In this document: positions 51,505 to 61,576 of the stretch, one piece after another
Layout: every line of letters begins with the position of its first letter
Position numbering within the stretch: the first letter of the stretch is position 1
Source of the DNA: an uncultured Oscillospiraceae bacterium
GTDB taxonomy: Bacteria > Bacillota > Clostridia > Oscillospirales > Oscillospiraceae
Direction: 5' to 3'
DNA: 64,000 nt
Assembly: GCA_910588625.1 (NCBI GenBank)
Contig: CAJUQN010000004.1
Coordinates: forward strand, 1 to 64,000
Translations under genes and position numbers: made by a program
Notes under the pieces: generated by a model
The model's input: the letters and a program-made list of their open reading frames with translations, nothing else
The model's database searches: none
What the model was told of the DNA's origin: nothing

Positions 51505-52164
51505 ATGGCCCATATTTTGATCGTAGAGGACGAGGAAAACATTGCCCGTATGCTCGATGCCACCCTCACCCTGGGCGGACACACCAGTCAATGGTGCGCC
51601 GACGGCTCTCAGGTGGTGGACGCCATCACGCAAAACGAATTTGGCTTGATCCTGCTGGACGTGATGCTTCCCGGCCTGGACGGCTTCTCCATCATGGCCC
51701 AGCTGGACTCCCAACAGATCCCGGTCATCTTCCTGTCCGCCATGCAGCAGGTGGAGGACAAGGTCCGGGGCCTGCGCCTGGGGGCGGAGGACTACATCTC
51801 CAAGCCCTTCGAGCCGCTGGAACTGCTGGCCCGCATCGAGGTGGTGCTCCGCCGCCGGGGCCGGGGAGAGAACGTGCTGGAATACGGCGGCATCCGCCAG
51901 GAGCTGGACAGCCACACCGTCACCCTCCGGGGAGAACCCGTGGCGCTGGCCCCCAAGGAATTTGAGCTGCTGCGGGTGTTTTTGCAGAACCAGAACCTGG
52001 CCCTCAGCCGGGAAAAGCTGCTGTCCATGGTCTGGGGCTATGAGTACGCCGGGGAGAGCCGCACAGTGGATATACATGTCCAGCGCCTTCGCCAGAAACT
52101 GGGGCTGACCGGCCACCTGGTCACCCTGCCCCGGGTGGGCTACCGGCTGGAAAAGTTGACATGA
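51505..52164 (+). CDS. OmpR-family response regulator
   Basis: A 219-residue regulator: receiver domain with acidic pocket E8/D9 and phosphorylated D52 (LLDVMLPGLDGF), conserved Lys in DYISKPFEPLEL, then a winged-helix DNA-binding domain (LAPKEFELLRVFLQN, VDIHVQRLRQKLG). Start ATG follows GGAGGAGTGCTCT. It overlaps the kinase gene by 4 nt. The target promoters are unknown but may include its own operon. Confidence 0.94.
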   Translation: MAHILIVEDEENIARMLDATLTLGGHTSQWCADGSQVVDAITQNEFGLILLDVMLPGLDGFSIMAQLDSQQIPVIFLSAMQQVEDKVRGLRLGAEDYISKPFEPLELLARIEVVLRRRGRGENVLEYGGIRQELDSHTVTLRGEPVALAPKEFELLRVFLQNQNLALSREKLLSMVWGYEYAGESRTVDIHVQRLRQKLGLTGHLVTLPRVGYRLEKLT

Positions 52165-53630
52165 GGCTTTGGCAAAAAATTTTCCTGTCCACACTGGCCC
52201 TGATGGTGCTGTCTACCACCCTGGCCTCCACCCTGCTGCTGCGCTCCAGCCGGGACGCGCTGTGGGAGCGGGAGGGCCAGCGGGCGGTGACCCAGCAGCA
52301 GTATCTGGCCGGACTGCTCCGGGCGGGCGTGGTCAGCCGACGCCTCCAGCAGGGCGCGATCCAGCTCAGCCGGGAGGAGGCGGAGCTTGCCGCCCGGCAG
52401 GTGCTGGACCAGCAAGCCATGGACGGCTATCTCACCGGGCTGGCCCTGCTGGACGAGGAGGAAGGCGCCCCCTTTTTCTCCATGCGGGACGAGCTGTTTC
52501 ACCAGCTCCCCTCACCGCCAGCTGGGGAACCCGGCGCCACTGTATACCAGCTGTGCCCCGGCGGACGGGAGGGGGAATGGTTCCTCCTGTGCTCCATGCC
52601 GGTGACACTGGAGTCCCGTTCCTACCGCCTGTATGCCGCCTACTCGGTGGGCAGCCTCCAGCAGAGATTGGATCGGGAGGCGGTGAACGCCGTGGCCCTG
52701 TGCCTGGGCATGAGCCTAACGGGGGCGGGGCTGCTGCTGGCGCTGGTTTGGTTCCTGCTCCGGCCCCTGGCGGCGCTGGACGAGAGCGCCCGACGGGTGT
52801 CGGACGGGCACTACGACGAGCAGGTTGCCGTCCGGGGCCGGGATGAGCTGGCCGACCTGGCCCGGGACATGAACCGCATGGCCGCCGCCGTCCAGGAGCG
52901 GGTGGAACAGCTGGAGCGGGTGGCGGAGGACCGAAAAATCTTTATCGGCAACCTGGCCCACGAGATGAAAACGCCGCTTACCAGCATCCTGGGCTTCGCC
53001 GACCTGCTCCACCTGCAAAAGGAGGTGCCCGACGCCCAGCGGGTGGAGTACGCCCGGGTCATCTCCGAGGAGGCCAAGCGGCTGCGGTCCCTGTCGGGGA
53101 AGCTGCTGGAGCTTATCACTTTGGGCAGCGCCAGCCTGGACCTTGCCCCCGCCTCTCTCAAGGAGGTGGCGGAGGCGGTGGCGGTCAGTCTGGGGCCTGT
53201 GATGGCGCAGAGCGGACTGACCCTGACCTGTGACTGCTTTGACCTCGCCCTGGACATGGACCGGGAGCTGTTCAAGTCTCTGCTCTACAACCTGCTGGAC
53301 AACGGGCGCAAGGCCAGCGAACGGGGCGGACAGATGGCGCTGGCCGCCCGGGAGGTGGATGGTCAGGCGGAAATTTTGGTCCGGGACTACGGTCGGGGCA
53401 TTCCAAGGGAGGAGCTGGATAAGGTCTGCCAGCCCTTCTACATGGTGGACAAGAGCCGGAGCCGCAAGGCAGGCGGCGTGGGGCTTGGGCTGGCCCTGTG
53501 CCGGGAAATCGTGTCTGTCCACGGCGGGACCATGGACATTGACAGCCGCTTGGGGGAGGGCACGCTGGTCACTCTGCGCTTTCCCTTGAGCGCGGACCAG
53601 AGGGGAGGGAAGCACCTTGCGGAACCTTAA
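52161..53630 (+). CDS. Sensor histidine kinase
   Basis: A 489-residue membrane kinase. Helices at about 8-28 and 178-200 flank an external sensor region of about 150 residues. HAMP (200-252), HisKA with phospho-acceptor H267 (NLAHEMKTPLTSILGFADLL), and HATPase_c with N (LLYNLLDNGRKAS), G1 (VRDYGRGI) and G2 (KAGGVGLGLALC) boxes. Partner of the preceding regulator. Signal unknown; the co-encoded secreted proteins suggest an envelope cue. Confidence 0.93.
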   Translation: MRLWQKIFLSTLALMVLSTTLASTLLLRSSRDALWEREGQRAVTQQQYLAGLLRAGVVSRRLQQGAIQLSREEAELAARQVLDQQAMDGYLTGLALLDEEEGAPFFSMRDELFHQLPSPPAGEPGATVYQLCPGGREGEWFLLCSMPVTLESRSYRLYAAYSVGSLQQRLDREAVNAVALCLGMSLTGAGLLLALVWFLLRPLAALDESARRVSDGHYDEQVAVRGRDELADLARDMNRMAAAVQERVEQLERVAEDRKIFIGNLAHEMKTPLTSILGFADLLHLQKEVPDAQRVEYARVISEEAKRLRSLSGKLLELITLGSASLDLAPASLKEVAEAVAVSLGPVMAQSGLTLTCDCFDLALDMDRELFKSLLYNLLDNGRKASERGGQMALAAREVDGQAEILVRDYGRGIPREELDKVCQPFYMVDKSRSRKAGGVGLGLALCREIVSVHGGTMDIDSRLGEGTLVTLRFPLSADQRGGKHLAEP

Positions 53631-54570
53631 ATTTGTTCTGTCCGCTTTGGCCATTCTGCTGGCGGGGGCGCTGGCGGCGGGTTTTGCCGCCCGGGCGGTG
53701 GCCGCTCCCAGGGCCGGGGAAGTGGTGAACGCCGGGGTGATCTCCATCCCCTCTGTGCTGGGGCAGACGGCAGACGAGGCGCTGTTCTACCCCTGGTCCC
53801 TGTATGAAATGCAGACTCTCACACTCATTCCAGACGAAGTGCTGAAAGCCAAGACCTTGCCGACCGGGGATATGCTGTTTGCCGTCGCCGCCTTTGACGC
53901 GCTTGGGGTGGAATACAATGCGGACGAACTGGTCAAAAGCCAGCTGTGGAATGGTGCGGACACCCCTGAGCGGAAGGGCACCGAGCTGATTTTTCTCAAG
54001 AACTTTCCCGCCACGCTCACAAATGGCAGCGTCCCCGTATCCCTGGACTATGCGCTTTGCGACATGAATCCGCTGTCCGTCAGCTGGCTGGTGCGGCCCC
54101 GGACGCAGGCGGAGCTCACCGAGCAGCAGCGGCAGGCGGCGCTGGACAAGGTGCGGAAAGACCTGGCGGGGCTGCTGCGGTATATGCGCGGCTCAGACAG
54201 AGACTATGAAAACGGCCTGATGCGGCTCATCCAGGACTTTGGCGGGCGGTTCGCCGATATGAATATGGTTATTTTTCTCAATTGGCTGGAGGTGCTGGTC
54301 AATATCTTGCGCTCACAGTACGGCAGCGCGGAAATATCTGTTGACGAAAACAGTCAAATCGCGGAGGCCCAGGTCTCCATCGAGCCGGAGCAGAACCTCT
54401 CCGCTCTCTCTCTGGAGGAGCTGCTGGCCCTGGGGTTCAATGTGGACATTCAGCTCATCTCCACCCCCCGGCAGGTGGTGGTGCTGTTCAGCTGGTCCGG
54501 CTCCTGGACCTGCGGGGTGTACTACGACGTGCAGCTGGAGCGCTACAGCGGCTTTGGGCTCAGCTCTTAG
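53617..54570 (+). CDS. Secreted protein of unknown function
   Basis: A 317-residue protein starting at TTG 53617, supported by GGGAGGGAAG seven to ten nt upstream and by a clear signal peptide (FVLSALAILLAGALAAGFAARAVAA) from that start. It overlaps the kinase gene by 14 nt. No family was recognised. The mature part is acidic, with a central amphipathic stretch (LTEQQRQAALDKVRKDLAGLLRYM) and a C-terminal beta-rich segment (QVVVLFSWSGSWTCGVYYDVQLERYSG). Coupling to the kinase suggests a signal-input or effector role, which is inference. Confidence 0.75.
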   Translation: MRNLKFVLSALAILLAGALAAGFAARAVAAPRAGEVVNAGVISIPSVLGQTADEALFYPWSLYEMQTLTLIPDEVLKAKTLPTGDMLFAVAAFDALGVEYNADELVKSQLWNGADTPERKGTELIFLKNFPATLTNGSVPVSLDYALCDMNPLSVSWLVRPRTQAELTEQQRQAALDKVRKDLAGLLRYMRGSDRDYENGLMRLIQDFGGRFADMNMVIFLNWLEVLVNILRSQYGSAEISVDENSQIAEAQVSIEPEQNLSALSLEELLALGFNVDIQLISTPRQVVVLFSWSGSWTCGVYYDVQLERYSGFGLSS

Positions 54571-54620
54571 TGACTGCCCCGCAAAATTTACAGTTTCGAT
54601 ACAGCTCCATGGTGACTTCG

Positions 54621-54673
54621 CGTCCCCTTTTGACGGAAAATGGGTTATCACCTGATTCCAGCGAGAGGGGACG
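54621..54673 (+). promoter_or_regulatory. Hairpin covering the C39 peptidase ribosome site
   Basis: CGTCCCCT (54621-54628) can pair with AGGGGACG (54666-54673), leaving a 37-nt loop. The 3' arm contains the AGAGGGGA ribosome site of the next gene and is followed by TTTTT, so the same structure could mask translation or act as a weak terminator. Confidence 0.5.
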
Positions 54674-54679
54674 TTTTTC

Positions 54680-55429
54680 ATGTCAAATAAGTATGCGATG
54701 GCACTTCCTCAGCGGCCCAGGTCTCGGCGGCGGGCGCGGCGCGGCGGGCTGTTCACGATGGCGGTGCTCCTGACGGCAGTGCTCATCGTCCCTGCCATAT
54801 GGCAGGGACTGGGCGGAGGCCGCGCCTCCGCTCAGTATCGCGCTGTGGAGATCATTTATCAAAACCCTGAACTTCCCAACGGCTGCGAGGTCACCAGTCT
54901 GGCCATGCTGCTGACCAGCGCGGGCTGTCCGGCGGACAAGCTGACGCTGTATCGGGACTATCTGCCCAAGGCAGACTTTTCCTATGACGGGGAACGGCGA
55001 TACGGCCCCAGTCCGGAAAAGTGGTATGCGGGAGACGCCACCGACTTGAAAGGCGGCTGGTATTGCTTTGAGGGTCCGGTAATCCAGGCGGCAAACAACT
55101 GGCTAAAGGACCACAAAAATGCCTCTCAGGCCCGGCCCGTCACCGGGCTGAGCAGAACGGAGCTGGACCTCTATGCCCAGGAGGGCGTCCCGCTGGCGGT
55201 TTGGGTAACGCTGGACTATGCCACGCCTCAGTACAGCGAATTTTCATGGACACTGGAGGATGGGACGGAATATCATCCCTACAGCAACCTGCACTGCGTG
55301 GTACTGGCCGGTATAGAGGATGGGGATTACCTGATTGCCGACCCCATCACCGGCTTCACCCAGGTGGGCAAAGACCTGTTCTGGAGCACCTTTTCCGCCA
55401 TGGGAAGCCGGGCTATCATCGTGGAATAA
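54680..55429 (+). CDS. Membrane-anchored C39-like cysteine peptidase
   Basis: A 249-residue protein: basic N-terminus (RPRSRRRARR), one helix (27-41), then a peptidase_C39_2 domain facing outside. Catalytic residues are probably C69 (LPNGCEVTSLAMLL), H205 (SNLHCVVLAG) and D221 (LIADPITGF). Members of this group have unknown substrates; in several Firmicutes they sit with envelope or stress regulators. It lies 109 nt after the unknown secreted protein, behind a masking hairpin. Confidence 0.87.
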   Translation: MSNKYAMALPQRPRSRRRARRGGLFTMAVLLTAVLIVPAIWQGLGGGRASAQYRAVEIIYQNPELPNGCEVTSLAMLLTSAGCPADKLTLYRDYLPKADFSYDGERRYGPSPEKWYAGDATDLKGGWYCFEGPVIQAANNWLKDHKNASQARPVTGLSRTELDLYAQEGVPLAVWVTLDYATPQYSEFSWTLEDGTEYHPYSNLHCVVLAGIEDGDYLIADPITGFTQVGKDLFWSTFSAMGSRAIIVE

Positions 55430-55445
55430 CAATTTTGTGAAGTGA

Positions 55446-55482
55446 AAAAAACTCCCACCAGCAAAGCTGGTGGGAGTTTTTT
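55446..55482. terminator. Bidirectional terminator
   Basis: A perfect 17-bp stem (AAAAAACTCCCACCAGC at 55446-55462 with its complement at 55466-55482) closes the C39 gene and the convergent gltD. Confidence 0.95.
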
Positions 55483-56959
55483 AAGTTAGGTTTGTATACC
55501 CCATTAAATACTCGTCCACTTCCTTGGCCGCAGCCCGGCCCTCGGCGATGCCCCACACCACCAGGGACTGGCCCCGGCGCATATCTCCGGCGGCGAATAC
55601 CTTATCTATGCCTGTGGCATAGGTTCCGGGAGCGGTGGCCACGTTGGAGCGCCCGTCCCGGTCCACGCCAAAGGCGTCGGCGGCGTAGTCCTCCGGGCCC
55701 AGGAAGCCCGCCGCGACCAGCAGCAACTGGCAGGGCAGCTCCTCTTCAGTGCCGGGGACCTCGGCCATAATGCGGCGGCCGTTCTCCTCTTTTGGCTCCA
55801 GTTTCACGGTAACGATGGAGAACAGCGCTCCAGCTTCATCGGTGCGGCACTCCTTCACCGTGGTCTGGTAGCGGCGGGGGTCTGCGCCGAACACGGCGGC
55901 GGCCTCCTCCTGGCCATAGTCTGTTTTGCAAACCTTAGGCCACTGGGGCCAAGGGTTGTCGGCGGCGCGGCCGTCAGGGGCCTTGGGCATCATCTCCAGT
56001 TGAATGACAGACTTACAGCCGTGGCGGATGGAGGCGCCCACACAGTCATTGCCCGTGTCGCCGCCGCCTACGATGACCACGTCCTTGCCCTCAGCGTCGA
56101 TATAGGTCCCTTTGGCAAGGCCGCTGTCCAGCAGAGATTTCGTGGTGGAGGTGAGGAAATCCACGGCGTAATACGCGCCGTTCACGCCCTCCGCCACGGG
56201 CAGGCCCCGGGGCTTTTTCGCGCCGCAGCACAGGATAATTGCGTCGTACTCGTTCAAAAGCGCCTGGGCGGACACGTCCCGGCCCACGTCACAGGAAACG
56301 CGGAACTCCACGCCCTCCGCCGCCATCAAACCGGTCCGGCGGGCCACGACCTCCTTTTGCAGCTTCATGTTGGGGATGCCGTACATCAGCAGGCCCCCCA
56401 CCCGGTCCTCCCGCTCGAACACGGTGACGGTGTGGCCCCGGCGGTTGAGCTGCTGGGCGGCGGCCAGACCCGCAGGGCCGGACCCCACCACCGCCACACG
56501 CTTTCCAGTGCGCACTTTGGGAGGCTGAGGCTCCATGGCCCCGGAGGCAAAGCCCGCTTCGATGATGGCAAGCTCGTTCTCCTTCACCGTCACCGGGTCG
56601 CCGTTGAGGCCGCAGGTGCACGCCGCCTCGCACAGCGCGGGGCACACCCGTCCGGTAAACTCCGGGAAGCTGTTGGTCTTGAGCAGACGGCTCAGGGCGT
56701 GGCCCAGGTTGCCGGTATACACCAGGTCGTTCCACTCCGGCACCAGGTTGTGGAGGGGGCACCCGGTGAACATCCCCGCCAGCTGCACCCCGGACTGACA
56801 GAAGGGCACGCCGCACTCCATGCACCGGGCGCCCTGCTTCCGGCGCTCCTCCTCGGGGAGCATGGGGTGGAACTCGTTCCAGTGCTTGATCCGCTCCAAG
56901 GGCGGCTGGCCGGGGTTGCCTTGGCGGCTGTACTCTAAAAATCCAGTGGGCTTTCCCAT
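55481..56959 (-). CDS. gltD: Glutamate synthase small subunit
   Basis: A 492-residue flavoprotein passing electrons from NAD(P)H to the large subunit. N-terminal 4Fe-4S cysteines (CMECGVPFC...GCPLHN), FAD site ([18 protein letters not shown]) and NAD(P) site ([15 protein letters not shown]). Its ATG overlaps the gltB stop (TAATG), so the two subunits are coupled. Confidence 0.96.
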   Translation of the reverse strand: MGKPTGFLEYSRQGNPGQPPLERIKHWNEFHPMLPEEERRKQGARCMECGVPFCQSGVQLAGMFTGCPLHNLVPEWNDLVYTGNLGHALSRLLKTNSFPEFTGRVCPALCEAACTCGLNGDPVTVKENELAIIEAGFASGAMEPQPPKVRTGKRVAVVGSGPAGLAAAQQLNRRGHTVTVFEREDRVGGLLMYGIPNMKLQKEVVARRTGLMAAEGVEFRVSCDVGRDVSAQALLNEYDAIILCCGAKKPRGLPVAEGVNGAYYAVDFLTSTTKSLLDSGLAKGTYIDAEGKDVVIVGGGDTGNDCVGASIRHGCKSVIQLEMMPKAPDGRAADNPWPQWPKVCKTDYGQEEAAAVFGADPRRYQTTVKECRTDEAGALFSIVTVKLEPKEENGRRIMAEVPGTEEELPCQLLLVAAGFLGPEDYAADAFGVDRDGRSNVATAPGTYATGIDKVFAAGDMRRGQSLVVWGIAEGRAAAKEVDEYLMGYTNLT

Positions 56960-59900
56960 TATCTCGCACCTCCCGTCACGGCATAGAACGCCTCGATCTC
57001 CGCCTCGTCATGGGTCATGCCCCGCTCCTCGAACTGGGCGATGGCTTTCAAAATACGGTCATAGTCCCGGGGCAAAATCTTCTTAAAGCTGGCGGCGCTG
57101 TGCTCAAAATCCGCCAGGATGGCTTTACCCTTCTCCGAACCTGTGGCCTCCACGTGTTGGGTGATGAGGGAGCGCAGCTCCTCCAGGTCGTGCTTCTCCG
57201 CCACCGGCTCGATGGACACCAGTTCCTTGTTGACCCGCAGGTACAGGTCCCGGCGGGGGTCCCACACGTAGGCGATGCCGCCGCTCATGCCCGCGGCAAA
57301 ATTTTTACCCGTCTCACCCAGGACCACCACCCGGCCCCCGGTCATATATTCACAGCCGTGGTCGCCCACGCCCTCCACGACGGCGTAAGCGCCGGAGTTG
57401 CGCACGCAGAAGCGCTCTCCCGCCACGCCCGCGATAAACGCTTTACCGGAGGTGGCGCCGTACAGGGCCACGTTGCCCACGATGATGTTCTCATCCGCTT
57501 TATAGTTTGCGGATTTGGGCGGGTATACCACCAGCTTGCCTCCGGACAGGCCCTTGCCGAAGTAGTCGTTGGAGTCGCCCTCCAGCTCCAGGGTCAGGCC
57601 CTTGGGGATGAACGCGCCGAAGGACTGTCCCCCGCCGCCGGAGCAATGGACGGTAAAGGTGTCCTCCTCCAGCTCTCCCCCGTGAAGGCGGGTTACGTCG
57701 GAGCCGAAAATCGTCCCCACAGCCCGGTCGGTGGAGGTCACCTCCAGGGAAAGTTGTTTCTTCTGGCCCTTTTTCAGCGCGCCGCCCATTTTCGCCAGCA
57801 GAACCGACTGGTCCACCGTCTTTTCAAGCTCAAAATCGTACACATCGGCGGGATCGAAGTGAGTCTTGTACCCCTCGCCCACGTAGGGATTGCCCAGGAT
57901 CGCGGACAGGTCCACGGTGGCGGCCCGGTCGTTGACGGCGTGGTCCCGCATTTTCAGCAGGTCGGCGCGGCCCACCAGCTCCTCCACGGTGCGCACACCC
58001 AGCTTTGCCATGTGTTCCCGCAGCTCCTGGGCGATGAAGCGCATGAAGTTCACCACATATTCCGGCTTGCCCTGGAAACGCTTGCGCAGCTCAGGATTCT
58101 GGGTTGCCACGCCCACAGGACAGGTATCCAGATTGCACACCCGCATCATGACGCAGCCCATGGTGACCAGCGGCGCGGTGGCAAAGCCGAACTCCTCCGC
58201 CCCCAGCATACAGGCGATAGCCACGTCCCGGCCCGTCATCAGCTTGCCGTCGGTCTCCAGCACCACCCGGGAACGCAGGTCGTTTTGAATCAGCGTTTGA
58301 TGGGTCTCCGCCAGCCCCAGTTCCCAGGGCAGGCCCGCGTTGTGGATGGAGGTGCGGGGGGCGGCTCCGGTGCCGCCGTCCCAGCCGGAAATCAGCACCA
58401 CCTGGGCGCCCGCCTTTGCCACGCCCGCCGCCACGGTGCCCACGCCCGCCTCGCTGACCAGCTTGACGGAAATACGGGCCTGACGGTTGGCATTTTTCAG
58501 GTCGTAGATGAGCTGGGCCAAATCCTCGATGGAGTAAATATCGTGATGGGGCGGCGGGGAGATCAGGGATACGCCGGGGGTGGAGTACCGGGTCCTGGCA
58601 ATCCAGGGGTATACCTTCTTTCCGGGCAGGTGCCCGCCCTCGCCGGGCTTGGCCCCCTGGGCCATCTTGATTTGAATTTCTTTCGCGCTCACCAGATACT
58701 CGCTGGTGACCCCGAACCGCCCGGAGGCCACCTGCTTGATGGCGGAACAGCGGTCGGATTTCAGCCGCTCGGGGCGCTCGCCGCCCTCGCCGGAGTTAGA
58801 CTTTCCGCCCAGCATATTCATGGCCACCGCCATGCACTCGTGGGCCTCCTGGGAGATGGAGCCATAGCTCATGGCCCCGGTCTTGAAGCGCTTGACAATG
58901 GAGTCCACGCTCTCGACCTCGTCGATGGGTATGGGCTGGTCAGCGTACTTCATCTCCATCAGCCCCCGGAGGGTATGGGGACAGGTCTCGTCGTCCACCA
59001 GGGCGCTGTACTGCTTGAACAGGCCGTAGTCCCCAGTGCGGGCGGATTGCTGGAGCAGGTGGATCGTCTGGGGGTTGTACATATGGTCCTCCTGCCCCGA
59101 GCGGGCCTTGTGAGAACCTACGGAGTCCAAGGTGGGGTCCGCCCCCAGGCCCAGAGGATCAAAGGCGCGGCTGTGGTTCTTGTCCACAAGCTGTTCGATC
59201 TCTTTCAGCCCGATGCCGCCCACCCGGGAGACGGTGTTGGTAAAATACTCGTCCACCACGTCCTTGGCAATGCCGATGGCCTCGAAAATCTGGGCGGACT
59301 GGTAGGATTGGATAGTGGAAATGCCCATCTTGGAGGCGATTTTCACGATGCCCTTCAAAATGGCCTTGTTGTAATCGTCCACCGCCGCGCCGAAGTCCTT
59401 GTCCAGAAGCCCCTCGTCGACGAGCTGGCCGATAGTCTCCTGGGCCAGGTAGGGATTGATGGCCCGGGCCCCGTAGCCCAGCAGGGCAGCGAAATGGTGG
59501 ACGTCCCTCGGCTCGGCGGACTCCAGGATTACGGAAACCGCCGTGCGCTTCCGGGTGCGCACCAGGTGCTGCTCCAGGGCGGACACCGCCAGCAGGGACG
59601 GGATGGCCACATGGTTTTCGTCCACGCCCCGGTCGGACAGGATGATGATGTTGGCCCCGTTGCGGTAGGCCCGGTCAGCGGCGATCTTCATCTGGTCCAA
59701 CGCCCGCTTCAGGGGCATATTTTTGAAGTAGAGCAGGGATACCGTCTCCACATGGAAGCCGGGCTTGTCCATGGCCTTGATTTTCATCAGGTCCACCGAG
59801 GTCAGGATAGGATTGTGGATCTGGAGCACCCGGCAGTTGTCGGCGCTCTCCTCCAGCAGATTGCCGTCGTCGCCCACGTAGACGGTAGTGTCGGTGACAA

Positions 59901-61497
59901 TCTCCTCCCGGATGGCGTCGATGGGCGGGTTGGTCACCTGGGCAAAGAGCTGGCGAAAGTAGCTGAACAGCGGCTGGTCGTGGCTGGACAGCACCGCCAG
60001 CGGGATGTCCGCGCCCATGGCGGCGGTGCTCTCCGCGCCGGTGCGGGCCATGGGGAGGATGGTGTCCTTCAGATCCTCGTAGGTGTAACCAAACGCCTTT
60101 TGCACCTGGGTGCGGCGCTCGGGGGTATACTTTTCCACACGGTGATTGGGAATGGGCAGGTCCTTCAGCCGGACTAGGTTCCGGTCCAGCCACTCGCCGT
60201 AAGGATTACGGGCGGCGTAGCCCTCCTTAATCTCGCTGTCGCCGATGATGCGGCCCGAAACGGTGTCCACCAGCAGCATCTTCCCCGGCTCCAGCCGGGA
60301 TTTGCGCACGATATGGGCCGGGTCGATGTCCAGCACCCCCACCTCGGAGGACAGAATGAGACGGTCGTCGTCGGTGACGTAGTACCGGGAGGGGCGCAGA
60401 CCGTTGCGGTCCAGCACCGCCCCCACCTGGTCGCCGTCGGAGAACAGGATGGAGGCCGGGCCGTCCCAGGGCTCCATCATGACGGCGTAATACTGGTACA
60501 GGTCCCGGCGGGCCCGGGACAGGTTCTCGTCATTCATCCAGGGCTCCGGGATGCAGATCATCACCGCCAAGGGCAGCTCCATGCCGCTCATCACCAGAAA
60601 TTCCAGGGTGTTGTCCAGCATGGCGGAGTCGGACCCGTCCACGTTCACCACCGGGAACACTTTGTCGATGTCCCTGTCCCACACGGGGGCGTGCATGGTC
60701 TCCTCCCGGGCCAGCATCCGGTCCACGTTGCCGCGGATGGTGTTGATCTCCCCGTTGTGAAGGATGAACCGGTTGGGGTGGGCCCGTTCCCAGGAGGGGT
60801 TCGTGTTGGTGGAGAACCGGGAGTGGACCAGGGCGATGGCGGAAGTGTACTCCTCGCTTTGGAGGTCCCGGTAAAACTGCCGCAGCTGGCCCACCAGGAA
60901 CATCCCCTTATATACGATGGTCCGGCTGGACAAGGACGCCACATAGGTGTTGTCGTTGGAATGCTCGAACTCCCGGCGGGCAATGTACAGCCTGCGGTCA
61001 AATTCCAGTCCCTTTGCCAGATGCTCCGGACGGCGCACGAAGCCCTGCATGATACGGGGCATTTTCGCCAGCGCTTTGTGCCCAAGCACCTCCGGACACA
61101 CAGGCGCCTCGCGCCAGCCAGCAAACTCCATTCCCTCCCGGGCCACGATCAGCTCGAACATCTTCATGGCCTGGTTCCGGCGCAGAGCCTCCTGGGGGAA
61201 GAAAAACATCCCGATGCCGTAATCCCGCTCACCCCCCAGGGTGATGCCGCACTCCCCTGCCGCTTTCACAAAAAACTCGTGGGAAATTTGCAACAGGACA
61301 CCCACGCCGTCGCCGGTCTGGCCCTCGGCATCCTTGCCCGCCCTGTGCTCCAGCTTTTCCACAATTTTCAGCGCGTCGTCCACCGTCTGATGGCTTTTGC
61401 GGCCTTTGATGTCCACAACCGCTCCAATGCCGCAGTTGTCATGCTCGAACCGGGGATCATACAGCGGCCCCCGCACCTGTTCCCGCTCTTGCTTCAT
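56959..61497 (-). CDS. gltB: Glutamate synthase large subunit
   Basis: A 1512-residue enzyme making two glutamates from glutamine and 2-oxoglutarate. The class II amidotransferase Cys is in HDNCGIGAVVD (about residue 22) after a short propeptide; the central domain, FMN-binding synthase domain (GAKPGEGGHLPGKKV, WDGGTGAAPRTSI) and 3Fe-4S cysteines (CVMMRVCNLDTCPVG) follow, then the C-terminal beta-helix (GGQSFGAF, GGRVVVLGETGKNFAAGMSGG). ATG 61497 follows TTTGGAGGATTCAAC. Preceded by a large leader hairpin. Confidence 0.97.
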   Translation of the reverse strand: MKQEREQVRGPLYDPRFEHDNCGIGAVVDIKGRKSHQTVDDALKIVEKLEHRAGKDAEGQTGDGVGVLLQISHEFFVKAAGECGITLGGERDYGIGMFFFPQEALRRNQAMKMFELIVAREGMEFAGWREAPVCPEVLGHKALAKMPRIMQGFVRRPEHLAKGLEFDRRLYIARREFEHSNDNTYVASLSSRTIVYKGMFLVGQLRQFYRDLQSEEYTSAIALVHSRFSTNTNPSWERAHPNRFILHNGEINTIRGNVDRMLAREETMHAPVWDRDIDKVFPVVNVDGSDSAMLDNTLEFLVMSGMELPLAVMICIPEPWMNDENLSRARRDLYQYYAVMMEPWDGPASILFSDGDQVGAVLDRNGLRPSRYYVTDDDRLILSSEVGVLDIDPAHIVRKSRLEPGKMLLVDTVSGRIIGDSEIKEGYAARNPYGEWLDRNLVRLKDLPIPNHRVEKYTPERRTQVQKAFGYTYEDLKDTILPMARTGAESTAAMGADIPLAVLSSHDQPLFSYFRQLFAQVTNPPIDAIREEIVTDTTVYVGDDGNLLEESADNCRVLQIHNPILTSVDLMKIKAMDKPGFHVETVSLLYFKNMPLKRALDQMKIAADRAYRNGANIIILSDRGVDENHVAIPSLLAVSALEQHLVRTRKRTAVSVILESAEPRDVHHFAALLGYGARAINPYLAQETIGQLVDEGLLDKDFGAAVDDYNKAILKGIVKIASKMGISTIQSYQSAQIFEAIGIAKDVVDEYFTNTVSRVGGIGLKEIEQLVDKNHSRAFDPLGLGADPTLDSVGSHKARSGQEDHMYNPQTIHLLQQSARTGDYGLFKQYSALVDDETCPHTLRGLMEMKYADQPIPIDEVESVDSIVKRFKTGAMSYGSISQEAHECMAVAMNMLGGKSNSGEGGERPERLKSDRCSAIKQVASGRFGVTSEYLVSAKEIQIKMAQGAKPGEGGHLPGKKVYPWIARTRYSTPGVSLISPPPHHDIYSIEDLAQLIYDLKNANRQARISVKLVSEAGVGTVAAGVAKAGAQVVLISGWDGGTGAAPRTSIHNAGLPWELGLAETHQTLIQNDLRSRVVLETDGKLMTGRDVAIACMLGAEEFGFATAPLVTMGCVMMRVCNLDTCPVGVATQNPELRKRFQGKPEYVVNFMRFIAQELREHMAKLGVRTVEELVGRADLLKMRDHAVNDRAATVDLSAILGNPYVGEGYKTHFDPADVYDFELEKTVDQSVLLAKMGGALKKGQKKQLSLEVTSTDRAVGTIFGSDVTRLHGGELEEDTFTVHCSGGGGQSFGAFIPKGLTLELEGDSNDYFGKGLSGGKLVVYPPKSANYKADENIIVGNVALYGATSGKAFIAGVAGERFCVRNSGAYAVVEGVGDHGCEYMTGGRVVVLGETGKNFAAGMSGGIAYVWDPRRDLYLRVNKELVSIEPVAEKHDLEELRSLITQHVEATGSEKGKAILADFEHSAASFKKILPRDYDRILKAIAQFEERGMTHDEAEIEAFYAVTGGAR

Positions 61498-61516
61498 GTT
61501 GAATCCTCCAAACGAA

Positions 61517-61576
61517 AACCGGCCCAACGGGGACAAAAGGGTATAACCCCTTTCCCTGCCCCCCATTGGGCCGGTT
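61517..61576 (-). promoter_or_regulatory. Large hairpin ahead of gltB
   Basis: AACCGGCCCAA-x-GGGG (61517-61532) pairs with CCCC-x-TTGGGCCGGTT (61561-61576), with a second inner stem AAAGGG/CCCTTT, and TTTTCG follows on the minus strand. It sits between the dapL stop and the gltB ribosome site, so it may terminate dapL transcription or attenuate gltBD. Confidence 0.7.

Noticed and set aside
57010..60177. Very long + strand open frame opposite gltB (over 1000 codons)
   Set aside because: It is the mirror of a highly conserved coding gene in a GC-rich genome; its translation has no recognisable domain and no ribosome site.
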